A stretch of DNA of 64,000 nt from Apostichopus japonicus (lineage: Eukaryota; Echinodermata; Holothuroidea; Aspidochirotida; Stichopodidae): the NCBI RefSeq assembly GCF_037975245.1, contig NC_092568.1:26842501-26906500 (forward strand), written 5' to 3'. Numbering within the stretch: position 1 is the first letter of the stretch; each line of letters starts with the position of its first letter. The translations under genes and the position numbers were made by a program. Shown in pieces: positions 12,601 to 23,270 of this stretch. The notes under the pieces were generated by a model. The model was not told the origin of the DNA and did not search any database. It worked only from the letters and a program-made list of their open reading frames with translations.

Positions 12601-15600
12601 AATGCTTATAATACCAAATGTCTTGGAGAGGAATATCTTAAGGATTGAAGGACATTTCTAATACATCCTAATTAGCATTCACTGAAGAATCTAGGAGACT
12701 GTTCATAATAGTTTCATCAAATTGCATTCTTCTATTTGAGTTATCTGCAGTGAGTTTAGCTGGTGATAACCAGATACATTAAGCTGCTTTGACCATTACA
12801 CATATCCTTACACACAGTTCTAAATACCCTTCATTTCTCTTCTATCCAGCTTTTAAACACTTACTTGACTGTGGTGTTAGGTATACAGAGAGGGCAGTAA
12901 CAGATTCCAGATAACCAGATACATTAAGCTGCTTTAACCATTACACATATCCTTACACACAGATCTAAATACCCTTCATTTCTCTGCTATCCAGCTTTTA
13001 AACACTTACTTGACTTTGGTGTTAGGTAAACAGAGAGGGCGGTAACAGACTCCTCGTCTGGATCTCTGTATAGCTCTGTAACTAGAAGATCCTTGTCCTT
13101 GATCCGAAGGGGAAACTTCTCCATATCTAACACACACACAAAAAAAGCAAATAAGCCAATAATTTATGAAAAGATCAGGCACTTGAAAATCTCATCTGTA
13201 TTCTTAGGATACTTTCTCATTATGCCTAAACAGTTATTATGTGTGTTAAAATAACATTTTATTGAGTAGGTAAGCAAAGTGGGGTAATTCATTTTATCTC
13301 CCAGCAGATAACTTCTGATGTCTATTTACCTGTTATATGTAACTAACAGTAACACATATATGATAGGTAAGGGAAATGGGGAAAGGAATTCATAGCACAT
13401 TGGTTTCAGGGAAGGATGGATTATTTATAAAAGGAGTGAGTGTGGCCCTAAGGAGGTATAAGCTGACTGATACATGAGGGGGGTCTGGAGGTCATCTCCC
13501 CCCCTTCCCTGCCCCCCTCTAAAGAAAAGTTACATTGTAGACATCAAATGGTGCTTTCTGAGGTATAATTAAGCTATGAATTAAGCCTTCACCCACTGTT
13601 GGGCTAGTAACCATGTTAACTGTTTGTGTGGTTTGGATATTTTCACTCAGCACTGCTTTCCAGAAGGGTTGTCTCAGAGAGTAAAAAACAACTTACCGAT
13701 GTAGTAGATGCAGCCATTGGTGCAGCCGAGGAGGAGGAATGTACCGGCTGTGTCTGAGCTTGCAATGGGATTCACATCCTGGACCTTGAAGAGAATGGTA
13801 GATAGGTAAATATCAACAATGACACTTCTCAGACAAAGGAACAAAGAACAACAGCCGAGGAACCGTGGGAATGGCTAAGGAAAGTACAGACTACCAATGG
13901 TAAAGTATAAACACCAATAAAAACAGAACAGTAAACTGCTACAAACATATCGTTCTCAATTTTTCAGTACAAAGGCCCCCCCAATGTTTTCGGAGGACCA
14001 AGGGTTTCTCTTATTAAAAAATAAACTATATGGATGGATTTTAAACTTTCTCACATCGATGACAGTGATTTATACAAAATATTACCAATTACCTTGTGAA
14101 GTCACTAAATCATGGTGACTGGCATTTGATTGGTTGGATGTGTGTGGGAGCTAGGTCATTTTGAGGTGAGCTGCTTGATGTAGCAGGACAGAAGATATCT
14201 TGTTGGTACAAAGTAGGACTAGAGATTGTATTTATATATGTTACATAAATCTGTTAAGGCTGGGGTAGCTCAAAAGATTCAACAAGTTATTGGTTGAAAC
14301 CCACATTATGATGTGGATAATACTGTGTTACTGTACCCATGTGTGACCATACATACCCCTGTATGAACGCACTTCATGTGTGAATCTACCCGTGTGTGAA
14401 TTTGTATCCCATGTGTGGTGTAGGTACCCATGTGTGACCATACATACCCCTGTATAAATGCACTTCATGTGTGAATCTACCCCTGGGTGAATTAGTATCC
14501 CATGTGCGGTGTTGATAACCCTGTGTGAATTTGTACCCCACATGTGGTGTACAGACAGTCCCCCTGAAGAATTTATACCCTGCGTGTGGTGTAGGTACCC
14601 CTGAGTGAATGCACCACAGTTGCAATATGAATATCAACTGTCACATTTACAAAGATCTGACTTTGAAATTCCTCACTGTCATAATTCTTTCCACAAAGTT
14701 CTCCACCAAACTCTTACAATTGCCAATCAAGTTTAATAAATAATGAATCAATAAGCAAACAGTATTATCCATGTGACCATACCTGCCAGTTTTGAGTGAC
14801 AGCATGCCAAACACCAATCTTGCCAAGGTGGCTGGTAGCTACTAGCTGACTACCGATGAAAAAGAGATTATCAACCTGAACTCCCAGGTCAAAGGTACCT
14901 GCCAAAGAAACCAAAAATATGTCATTGTTTCTAAAAATTATAATGTTCTAACTTCCAATTGCTACCATTCATCGTCCTTCTGGATATAGTGACTTGTTTA
15001 AACAGCAATAACTTATCATAAATGTAGTCATTACTTCTAAAAGTAGATCGTATTAAGTTGATACTGTTCAGCAAATTTGTCTATTTTGATACTTGCTTGT
15101 TTTTTTTTTTCATTTTGCTTAGAACTCAGAATGTGAAAACTTGTTTAGTGAAAAGGACTGCTCTGTTATTAGACTGGACATACACATTTCCCTTGTTCAA
15201 AGAGTTAATACTTCATGAAGGTACAACTTAAGTTTATGATAATTTATTATGTTTCCTGTTTGTTCTAACAATTGTTTAGGCTCACAGAAACAGAAACCCT
15301 AATTAAATCCAAAGCAATGATCACAAACAAATAAATTTCTTTACAAAATACCTCATATATATATATATGTATAGACTTACCAATTTCTATTTTTCTAACA
15401 TTTTCTTGACAGCTCCAGAGCCTGATTTGACTTCCTGAGGACACTGCCACCATTTTACCCTTGCCTTCACTGATGGCAAGACCAGCAACCTTAGAATTTA
15501 GAGCTACCCTCTCTATCGTCTCGTCTAAAACCGGAGACGTGAAGACTGTCTGCCAACCCGTGGACTCTTTGATTTTATAGCACCGTATGAAGTGTGTGTA

Positions 15601-18600
15601 AGCCGCAACGATCCAGTTTTGATGACCTCTGAGCAGGACAACCCTCCGAGGGTCTAAGCTGGTCTCTGTCGGTTTAGAAAATGAATAAACATAAACAACC
15701 TGTGCTTTACAAGTAGAGAGTCTGATAAATTAGTGCAAATCTACAAGGAATCAAAGATAAATGTCGAAGAAAGGGAAAAGTGACAAATTATGTCAGCACT
15801 TAAGAGTTCGTGTTAGTTTTATTCCTCAAGACTAACAGTAAATGTTAGTTTATTTCTAAAAGACCAAGAGTTAATGTGGTTTCTACAAGAAGAAATTGTT
15901 TCTCTACCAAATAAGTTTGTTATTAAGAAAGAGCACATCCTGTGGACCTTTAGTCGCATCTTTACAGAGGAAAAGCTTATTTACAATATCGACTCACTAG
16001 TTGCACAAACAGACTAAATACCAAAGAGACAGACAGAGATTGGAATGACTACAGAACATGATTAGGAGACTAGATAATCAGACTCACTAGAAACACAAAG
16101 AGGCTGAAGGACAAAAGAGTGAATGCCTGCCTTATGAATATGCAGTAGAGACTACATATGATTTGGGGTTACAGACAATAGAAAACACAGAACACATAAT
16201 TTAATGACAACCAGAGAAAACCAGTATCAGAATAGTAAGGGAAAAGAAAAGAAGAAAACATCAAACTGGGGATAAAATATTGGGGCTTGCAAAGAAAGTA
16301 TTATAGCTCAACATGTCCAACTACTCACCTAATGGTAAATCTAAGTCTTGCCTCGAGTGTGACTGTTCTATAACTGACGAGGGTCTGCCAGAGTTTGTTC
16401 TGGTCAGTTGCTTCAGCCTAAGCTCTGCCTCGCAGGCCACGCTGTTACAGCGCACATCCGAGGGCTCCGGACGAGCTGGGAATGCTGCATTGACAGGATG
16501 ATGGGAGGAAAAACTTTAGTGAAACAATTTCTGTAAATGAAATTTCACAATTATAACTTTATAAAATATGATTAAAAGACTGTACCAAGGTTCTGTTTAC
16601 TGAAACTGCAATGTACCGTTGTCTGAGTGTATCAATTGGGATGTCATGCATATACTGTATCATATTGTTGTAATGTGATACCTGATTAATAGTGCCGAGA
16701 TTGGAGATTTCCAGGATTAGATAAGTTGACTTCTGGTGAATTGCAACAGCAGCAGCTGAGCAAGAGCTCAAAAAGTGACCATTTTTTATCTGTACCTTTG
16801 CATCATTTGACCCTGCCGTGTTTATTTTCACGCATAATTGCATCATACGAGAGAAATATGAGATAAGCAGACTAAGTATTTTAACCATAAATAAACTGGG
16901 CATCTTTGAAACAATATATAGGAAGGTTTTATATCTTCTATTCAAAAATGATCAAGTCGTCCCTGGTCAGTATAAAAATCATATATGAATACCAATACAA
17001 GTATTTATTACATGAGATTTTATCTTGATTTATCCCTCTTTCAACCTCTATATCCTCATTTATTTACTCACAATAAGGTACAAGATATCCATTAAAGAGG
17101 ACATTGCCACAGGTGGAACTATCCAAATCATCACAGAGTTGTAATTTCTTCACTAGAAGAGAAAGTAAGGAGTAAAATGGTTAAATATTTAAACATGGTA
17201 ACTAATTCCAAAGAAAATTTAGAGAGTGCAAGATATGAATCCTCTTATCAGAGAATGTTAAATTTAAAGCATCATTTCATCAGCAATACCAAACATTTGA
17301 AGAAGATAATGTCATGTTAATATTAGTATTATTTTTATTAAAGGAACCTTGGTCATTGCATTGCTTGTATTGTATGTGATACATCTTTTACCTTGCAATG
17401 TAACTTGTTACTATTATATTTGTATCAGTACTTCAGTACTTGAAATTACTTGAGTACTCCAGTACTTGAAATTACTTGAGCAGAGGAACTAATGACATGA
17501 TGCTTTCCAAGTTTAATAAATGAATCTTATAGAGTTATTTTCGAATACTACTATTATTCATTTCAAATCGATGTGCAGGAAATCCTACCATCTTCACAAC
17601 AAACAACCTCAGTGCCTATTTCACAGGAATGTATAACAAAGTACCTAGGTAAAGGGGGGTGAACTCAACATGAAATTTACATTACTTGGTGTTAAAGAAG
17701 ACAAGTGTAAGGGTTTCATTTGCTTAAACACTTCCATCTTCCTCACCTTCCTCTGTCAATAAATGAATTTGCAAATTGTCCAATAAGAACAAAGATAATT
17801 TCAGAACTGTTATATTAATGTAACCCACTCTATTTTAAAAGATATGAACATAATAACAAAAGCAAATTCCCTTTTTTAATACTTTTTAATAAAACATTCA
17901 AACATCAGGTATAAATTTGGAGAAACTTTTGAAACATTTCAATTCAACCTTATAAATGTTCATGCTAGAGGTATAACCAGTATTAACTGCTTACTCTACC
18001 TAATGGAGCTATGCCGTAAAATTCTGCTTCGCTTTTCAGGCTCTGTAAATCCAGCCCCTTGAGTTGGACTTCCTTTGTCCTAAGATATAATAAGACTGGA
18101 GCAAACAGGGCAGGATCCCTGTCAATAAATATCTAAAAGAAATAAAAATGACAAAATAATTAATTTTGGACAAAGCATACAAAACACAGATCACAACTGT
18201 TCCTAGGAATATGCTTGTTCCAGTACATGTGTAAAAATATAACGTATAAACTATAAAATGATTAAGAAAATTTGCGGTATATGATTTTTCTAGTTTATAC
18301 CAAAAGTTTGTTTATTAAAATTACTGCAGTGTTTTGTACAAACAGTGCTTAACTTTCTTTATAAACTTTTTTGGAGCAGTTTTTGAAAATGTAAGAATAC
18401 AGTACAATTTGACTGGACAAGGCGAATTGGTCCTAGTGATACAGGGCATAAAAAATGCTTACACACCAACTGAAAAATCACCTCCTTACAACATTGTAGA
18501 ATAAAGTGTTGAATATTAATTCAATCCATGTAATCATATATAACAAAGAATAAACACAATTACTCAGATTATGGTTTATTGGTAGAGTTACACATGATAG

Positions 18601-21600
18601 TACTTTCTTTCAATTTTATTATTTTGGTCTAACTCTACTGAGATGTTCTCATCCTCAATTTAAAAAAACAAAAACACATGCAAGTTGCAGTAACCCTGAT
18701 ATCATTCTTCTTTCAAGTTCTGAATTGCACATACTCATTTAAATTGTGGTGGTTTTCATTTGCCTACATACTAAGTGCCCATCAAGCAGGTGGCAATTAT
18801 CGTTTTTATACTTTGTCATGTGATCATATTCCAATGCAATGAGAACCAAGTGTTAATTTGTTAAGAGCAGATTCCAAGATGAACCTGACATGGATTGTAA
18901 GGAGTGTTAGCTCAGTGGTTAATGCCGGTGCCTTTCAATCATAAAGTCCCCGGTTCGAGTAATGTTTGTCGTCCAGTTACAGAGTTGTTGACAATTGACA
19001 ATTCATAATCATGGACGTTAAATATGAATGTAAGAGACTGACATTGGCCAGCTTGCAGCTTTGATAAGCCAATGAGGCTTCTTCGCGAGTTCCTGCTTGC
19101 AGGAGGATCTAAAATACATACAAAATACATACAAGATCTGCTTCTGAGAGCAAAGTAAGATAGAGAGAGAGAGAAAGAGACAGGTACTCACAGCTCCTTC
19201 TTCATCCTTAACTGATGGTATTCTTCCACTAATCAAGCTGACAATGAAAATACACATCAAAAGTCAATCATGTTATAAACATCGCCAAAATATTTTGAAT
19301 GGTTATGGGGGTGGGTGCAACCCTCGAACATGTATCCTTTTGCCTGTACAGTAGTTTATGTAAATTAGGTGCCCAATAAATAGTGCTGAGTTCCTTTATG
19401 TGCCCTCTACTAATTTTCATGTCTGGAATCCTCCTCAGAATATATAAAATGGCATCATTGATTTGCAGACAAATGATGTTGAATATTTGTTTATCTTGTA
19501 TAAAGGTCCAATGGCTTTCATTTTATTATCAGAATGATGCACCCCTGGCCTATAGAGGTTGTGCAGCATTCTGCTCATGATATTGTTGCCTACAGGTACA
19601 TGTATCAACTTTGCATATCATAACTAAATTATCAAACTGATAACTCCTGAAGTTGAAATTTGATTAACCTAAGAAGTTAAGGATGACCAGAGGAAAACAA
19701 CACTTCCTGATCATATGTACAGTAATGCTTAACATATACCAAGCAAACACAAGCAAAATATAACAACATAGTGTCCAGCTACCATTTACAAGTTTATGCA
19801 AAAAATTTAAGTAACATCTACTTTACCTTGAAAAGAAAGAGTCTGGAACAGATAGAAGAGTTTGCTTTGAAGTAGAAAACCTGATATGAAAGAGAAAAAC
19901 ATGTTACAGTAACTCTACTATTCAGTCATATATGTATTACAATTAATGTTTCCATGTGATGGTTAGTTGTCAATAGTCACCAGGTTAAACTGTTGCTTTA
20001 TTATGAGGGAAAGGATTTTATACTTCTCTCTACAACATGCTCAAGTTTTGTTCTGATTAGAGCATTTTTTATTCTATTGATGTGAAGAAATAGCAAATAA
20101 CTAATGAAAAAGGGAAAAAATTGAAGTTTGGATAAAAGTGCCACACTCTATAATACATGATGCTGTTATAGTGCATACTTTGGGCAAAGTGAAGAAATGG
20201 CATGACCCTCATAACCCCCTTTGATAAATTCATAAATAACATTAATATGCAAACATTTTGTTAATGAAATTCCTAAGTGAACATTGTAGTATCACTGGAA
20301 GATCATGTTGAATTGAGTCATAGTCGATTTGAAAAGCCGCAAGGGGAAAAAATGCCGCCATTTTGCATAAGTATAGGCACTCTCAAATTCTCAATAAAGG
20401 AAAAATTTGTCAAAGGGGACTGGGACATCTATTCCAATTTGACCCTTTACACATTCTGCTGATAGGACTCCCTACTACTCTTTCTCATTAATTAACTGCA
20501 GGGAAGTACATACAGTACCATATATATTGAACATGTTGGGAATTGTCACACAAGTAACGAGATAGATGGAAATGGTGAAAAACAACAGAAAGGTGAATTA
20601 TTTTATTCCAACCTCTAAAAGCATGTTTCTACTGAGAGTCAGTAATTATGATTACACCTGAAAAAGTACTCTACTTGTATAAATTTATGCACATCATACA
20701 TTGTAGTACTTATCTTATCATCTATATGGTAACACCAAACATGTGCCATACTGTAAGCAGCAGATCTATGAGGCACTACATGGGCTTTCAAACTGAACTT
20801 TGACATAACTGAAAAATAAACTTTCCATGAAGTTCTAGTATTGTATAACTGCACATTACCCACACAAAATATGGCCACTTGTTTTAGAATAAAACTTAAC
20901 ACAATGGTAGGCCTACTGTACATGCAATTCAATAATTTGGCTAGATCTCTTTGGCTAGATCTACTGTATATTGCTGCGGAATACTATGCTTATACACAAG
21001 GCATTACAGTACAATACTTCTGAAATGCTCAACATTTTCATTACCTGTTGGCATGTGGGGTGTGTTTGTGCTATGATAAGGATAATGAACATACAATAGG
21101 TTCAGGTTAGGCATTAGGCTATGAACAGTAATGCCAGACTGCCTTACTTCACATTAAGGTGACCATATTGTTTTCACAAAATCCAGGAACATTTTATTAA
21201 TGTTGATCCCCCTTCCTCGATGTTGACACCAGGGTACCAACACTCGACTATTAAAAGAAGGCATCAAAGTATCACAATGCAATGCCAAAACCTTGAAGGT
21301 CACTGGAACTTGGATTGGAAGGCTCATTAACCACAAAAGAAGGTTTGTCTTAATCATAGCCTAACCACTTGGTCTAGCAGTAAGCCTAACCCTAATCCAT
21401 TACAAAACCCAACAACACAAGTATGTGATCGTCTTACTGGTGATGAATGGGAATTGATCCACAATGCAGTATAAGCCCATCAAAGCAGATATGCTACAAA
21501 TCGTAACGTTATTTCAATGTTGACCGGTTATTAATTCGTGGAACTGGTACTAACGTAGGCCTACCCATTGCAACTGTTATGACCGCTACAAACACCTTAC

Positions 21601-21716
21601 AAACTTTGGATCCTCCCAATATTTCCTTAGTTATATTACGTTACAATAACATGATAACATTACCTTGTTCCACCAATATTCAACTTTATTATATCTCCTG
21701 ATGAATACGAATTCAT
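6384..21716 (-). CDS. KCTD3: KCTD3/SHKBP1-family BTB and WD40 protein, complete 16-exon gene
   Basis: Sixteen exons were read on the minus strand: 21716-21664, 19880-19827, 19237-19192, 18132-18000, 17152-17072, 16484-16329, 15665-15381, 14898-14783, 13784-13697, 13126-13010, 12454-12281, 12088-11942, 11613-11517, 11007-10875, 7674-7620, 6664-6384. All introns are GT-AG, phases agree throughout, and the sum is 2016 nt (671 aa plus stop). Residues about 9-100 form a BTB/T1 domain (LNIGGTRFSTS, then FIDRDP, then SEAEFYG). Residues about 178-565 match the WD40-type propeller of KCTD3 and SHKBP1 ([38 protein letters not shown]). The tail [16 protein letters not shown] followed by [11 protein letters not shown] is closer to KCTD3 than to SHKBP1. 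From family knowledge, KCTD3 is a cytoplasmic partner that raises HCN3 channel surface level, and SHKBP1 binds CIN85 and affects EGFR turnover. Which role applies here cannot be told. The start ATG has A at -3. As I recall them, human KCTD3 (about 815 aa) has a longer C-terminus and SHKBP1 is about 707 aa. Confidence 0.93.
7620..7674 (-). CDS. KCTD3: KCTD3-like exon 15 (short)
   Basis: A 55-bp exon beginning MWDLS and ending KGETSK, matching MWDLTTAMD of the family directly after exon 14. The acceptor is AACCAG and the donor is AAGG|GTAAGT. Phase fits exons 14 and 16 exactly. Confidence 0.9.
7790..8330 (+). repeat. Microsatellite-bearing dispersed element with 3' hairpin (in KCTD3-like intron)
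   Basis: A noncoding body (about 7790-8100) leads into a GGAT array and then a hairpin at about 8293-8322, where AGCTCAACCAGC pairs with GCTGGTATGAGCT. A run of A follows. The body-microsatellite-hairpin-A-run layout looks like a complete non-autonomous repeat. It lies between exons 15 and 14. Confidence 0.55.
8105..8277. repeat. (GGAT)n microsatellite
   Basis: About 43 GGAT units in near-perfect array, with one interruption (GGATGGGATGG near 8162-8172). The apparent Ile-His-Pro-Ser and Met-Asp-Gly-Trp proteins in several frames are artefacts of the array. Confidence 0.98.
8331..10874. other. Rest of the large KCTD3-like intron 14
   Basis: Intronic sequence with a C run near 8731-8740, a short (GA)n at about 9187-9208, and a small ATTAGTAAGACTA triplication near 10567-10600. 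No exon or nested gene was found. Confidence 0.7.
10875..11007 (-). CDS. KCTD3: KCTD3-like exon 14 (last WD40 blade)
   Basis: It encodes [20 protein letters not shown], then [20 protein letters not shown], nearly identical to vertebrate proteins. The acceptor is TACAAAG and the donor is TTCAG|GTAAGT. It ends in phase 0. A 3.2-kb intron follows. Confidence 0.96.
11517..11613 (-). CDS. KCTD3: KCTD3-like exon 13 (WD40)
   Basis: It encodes [20 protein letters not shown] followed by QLFVR, matching the family block GPYGERDD.QVFIQKV. The acceptor is TCCACAG and the donor is GAGAG|GTAAAA. Confidence 0.95.
11942..12088 (-). CDS. KCTD3: KCTD3-like exon 12 (WD40)
   Basis: It encodes [20 protein letters not shown] followed by [10 protein letters not shown] and GNDI, collinear with SHKBP1. 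The acceptor is TTCAG and the donor is ATTG|GTAAGT. Confidence 0.95.
12281..12454 (-). CDS. KCTD3: KCTD3-like exon 11 (WD40 signature)
   Basis: It encodes [40 protein letters not shown] and [14 protein letters not shown]. This is the most conserved block of the family and the basis of the assignment. A CTCTAG acceptor preserves the frame; a closer TTACAG site would give a stop. Confidence 0.97.
12765..13054. repeat. 145-bp tandem duplication including 3' end of exon 10
   Basis: Positions 12765-12909 and 12910-13054 are near-identical direct copies, each starting GATAACCAGATACATTAAGC. The second copy contains the last 45 bp of real exon 10 with its donor. The first holds a copy of that exon end and a GTAAGT donor (12865-12909) but no visible acceptor. 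Confidence 0.92.
13010..13126 (-). CDS. KCTD3: KCTD3-like exon 10 (WD40)
   Basis: It encodes [20 protein letters not shown], then [13 protein letters not shown], almost identical to the vertebrate proteins. The acceptor is GTGTTAG and the donor is TCAA|GTAAGT. The last 45 bp are copied in a tandem duplication at 12765-13054. Confidence 0.96.
13407..13525 (+). repeat. Fragment of a dispersed repeat (hAT-like end?)
   Basis: CAGGGAAGGATGGATTATTT followed by AAAGGAGTGAGTGTGGCC resembles the sequence at 33939 (CAGGGGTGGATTCATGATAT, then AAAGGAGTGAG). The two are probably decayed copies of one family. No matching right terminus or target duplication is visible. Confidence 0.4.
13697..13784 (-). 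CDS. KCTD3: KCTD3-like exon 9 (WD40)
   Basis: It encodes [20 protein letters not shown] followed by TNGCIYYI, matching the family's LLLGC.NGSIYY block. The acceptor is TTCAAG and the donor is ATCG|GTAAGT. Confidence 0.94.
14335..14615. repeat. About 91-bp minisatellite, three decaying units
   Basis: GTGTGACCATACATACCCCT occurs at 14341 and again at about 14432, and a degenerate third unit follows to about 14610. Within units, GTGTGAAT and GTGTGGTGTA motifs recur. It lies in the intron between exons 9 and 8. Confidence 0.85.
14783..14898 (-). CDS. KCTD3: KCTD3-like exon 8 (WD40)
   Basis: It encodes a stretch starting TFDLGV, then [21 protein letters not shown] and ending NWQ, collinear with the family. 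The acceptor is TTGGCAG and the donor is GGCAG|GTATGG. It ends in phase 0. Confidence 0.95.
15381..15665 (-). CDS. KCTD3: KCTD3-like exon 7 (first WD40 blade)
   Basis: The longest exon. It encodes [36 protein letters not shown] and [14 protein letters not shown], each matching SHKBP1/KCTD3 blocks. The acceptor is CGACAG and the donor is ATTG|GTAAGT. Confidence 0.96.
15666..16328. other. KCTD3-like intron 6
   Basis: Nothing beyond intronic sequence is seen. Confidence 0.6.
16329..16484 (-). CDS. KCTD3: KCTD3-like exon 6 (linker)
   Basis: It encodes a Ser/Arg/Pro-rich linker between the BTB and WD40 regions, with little sequence identity to vertebrates beyond composition. It is supported by an AATGCAG acceptor, a TTAG|GTGAGT donor, an open frame and exact phase with exons 5 and 7. 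Confidence 0.85.
17072..17152 (-). CDS. KCTD3: KCTD3-like exon 5 (end of BTB)
   Basis: It encodes KKLQLCDDL, then [13 protein letters not shown], matching the family block after the BTB domain ([12 protein letters not shown] in SHKBP1). The acceptor is TTCTAG and the donor is ATT|GTGAGT. Confidence 0.93.
17153..17999. other. KCTD3-like intron 4, with short tandem repeat
   Basis: At about 17425-17480 the phrase CAGTACTTGAAATTACTTGA is repeated in tandem. Otherwise nothing is seen. Confidence 0.6.
18000..18132 (-). CDS. KCTD3: KCTD3-like exon 4 (BTB core)
   Basis: It encodes [20 protein letters not shown] and, near its end, [11 protein letters not shown], the most diagnostic part of the T1-like BTB fold. 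The acceptor is TTTTAG and the donor is TTAG|GTAGAG. Confidence 0.95.
18901..19132 (+). mobile_element. tRNA-derived SINE, copy A (in KCTD3-like intron 3)
   Basis: A tRNA-like head carries box A (GTTAGCTCAGTGGTTAA, from 18906) and box B (GGTTCGAGT at 18952). A body of about 155 bp begins GTCGTCCAGTTACAGAG and ends in TTCCTGCTTGCAGGAGGATC, then a short ATACATAC tail. The same body occurs at 46051 and, inverted, at 63031, which makes this a dispersed family. Its orientation opposes the host gene. Confidence 0.82.
19192..19237 (-). CDS. KCTD3: KCTD3-like exon 3 (BTB)
   Basis: A 46-bp exon encoding [16 protein letters not shown], matching the family stretch LLSGR..(T/S)LKDE.GA. The acceptor is TTGTCAG and the donor is GCT|GTGAGT. 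Confidence 0.93.
19238..21663. other. KCTD3-like introns 1 and 2 (around exon 2)
   Basis: Apart from exon 2 at 19827-19880, no feature is recognised. Short open frames here have no recognisable homology. Confidence 0.6.
19827..19880 (-). CDS. KCTD3: KCTD3-like exon 2 (BTB)
   Basis: After an ATATCAG acceptor it encodes [17 protein letters not shown], the conserved BTB stretch of KCTD3/SHKBP1 that follows GGTR. The donor is CAAG|GTAAAG. The phase joins exactly to exons 1 and 3. Confidence 0.93.
21664..21716 (-). CDS. KCTD3: KCTD3-like exon 1 (start codon, BTB strand 1)
   Basis: This exon encodes the first 17 residues, ending in IIKLNIGGT, the opening strand of a T1-type BTB domain. The donor is AAG|GTA and leaves two bases of the next Arg codon. 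The ATG at 21716 sits in AAAATGA. The frame stays open upstream without a nearby in-frame ATG, so this start is preferred; an upstream noncoding exon cannot be excluded. Confidence 0.88.
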
Positions 21717-22747
21717 TTTAACATCGCTATTTCTTCGAGCATCAGCAGTGTTTAAAATTTCAATAGAAGTCTGGGCGTGTATGAAGCATTCGAAATGATA
21801 CGAAATTATCACTGTGCAAATGTCTATTTATATCCATTATATCTATTTGTATCGGTCGGTCTGGACCTCTGCTGTTTTAATCTCAACGAAAACTTTGGGA
21901 CGCGAAAGCAGATGAACTTTGGCGATGCCAACCAAATGGAGAAACAAATAGCGAGAATGATACTTTTTTTCCACCCACAAATAAAAGATGATCGGAACAA
22001 CCAACAATAGATCTTATTTCGGTAAGACACTATGCAGTCCAGTAATATACGTTTGTAATTTCAAATTTTACTCTTTTCATTGTTATTTTAAATCATATGT
22101 GCATTGCGAGTTTTTTTCCAATTAAAGAGCCAGGTTCATGTTGGGCCACGTGGACAATTATGTCACCGGACCTCTATTTTGTAGGCCTACCCCTAATAGA
22201 TCATTAAGTTATCATATAACTTGACTGACTAAACTCTCCCTTGTTCCAGCATGGAGGTCTGTTTTTACCTCCATGGTTCCAGAAACTGCATCACAATTTA
22301 CAGGTGGTATAGGTGATGTAATAACGGCAGGTCGTCTTCAGAGCTTGCTTTCCGATTCGTATTATAATCTTCTTGTTGGCGTATCCTCGAAATCTGATAC
22401 CCTTTAGGAAAGTGTTTGCATAACAGTCAATGTTCACTGTTTTGAGAATTTCATCAAAATGCAACTTTTGCAGAAACATTTTTTCTCTTCTGTTGATGAA
22501 TAATTGAAATACTATGAAAAAAAACTTAAGACATTTTCAACAAGTTGCCCTGACGGTATCATTCACTCAGCCGTTGGAATTGCTTTAAACAAATTTCAAC
22601 TAACTTGAAAAAAAATCATATCTTTCTTCACCATGCAAAATGCTATCAGAACTTAATTTTAGACGATTGCCTTATTAAGCCATCAACTGCAGTAACTGGA
22701 TATATCTCTTTTAAGGATAGGGCTTATATGCCAAAAAAAGGTATAAA
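21717..22747. other. Upstream of the KCTD3-like gene; presumed 5' UTR and promoter
   Basis: No clear core promoter motif was found. An inverted pair CATGGAGGT/ACCTCCATG lies at about 22250-22276, and a CACGTG E-box near 22147. Whether these act on the gene is unknown. Confidence 0.4.
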
Positions 22748-22822
22748 ATCCCTAGCAGGAATCGAACATGGAATCCAAGTTGGTGTGTAGTCAGATGTCT
22801 TATTTATTAAGCCACGGGGTCG
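22748..22822 (-). pseudogene. Decayed tRNA-Arg-like sequence
   Basis: The minus strand reads GTGGCTTAATAAATAAGACA, CATCTGACTAC and GGATTCCATGTTCGATTCCT. This parallels the intact tRNA-Arg(ACG) 0.5 kb away, but the anticodon arm is disrupted and the acceptor ends do not pair. It is either a tRNA pseudogene or a SINE head. Confidence 0.6.
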
Positions 22823-23258
22823 GATGCTGCAGACATAATAATTTTAAGTCAAGAGCCAAATACATCTGGAGTGAACATCAACTCGTAGGATGAGAATATC
22901 AGATAGCAGCTCGTTTGAAAAATTGCATCCACGTGAAGATCATGGATAAATAGAGACTTCTGTAAAGTTTTCTCTTTTCGACAAGGGCCCAGAGATTGAT
23001 TCAAAACAGATGTGAACACTTACAGTCCCAGTGGTGAAGTGTATGTTTTAGGCATATTGATTTACTGCAACTTCAGCCCATTTGTCAGTCCTGTTTCTCC
23101 GATAAACATTTATTCTTGTCAATCTTCTTCTTTTGTGCTCTTTTGAAGTCATTCAAATGTGCAAAAACTGGACAGTTTCCCGCTTTCCGAGGAAAGCCCT
23201 CACACCTGTACAATATGTTGTTCTGCCGATGGCAGCTTTGCTGTTAAAAAAAAGAAAG

Positions 23259-23263
23259 AAAAA
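23259..23263 (-). terminator. Pol III terminator of tRNA-Arg
   Basis: TTTTT on the minus strand lies 8 nt after the tRNA 3' end, and a second longer T run follows about 10 nt further on. Confidence 0.8.
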
Positions 23264-23270
23264 TTCTGGC

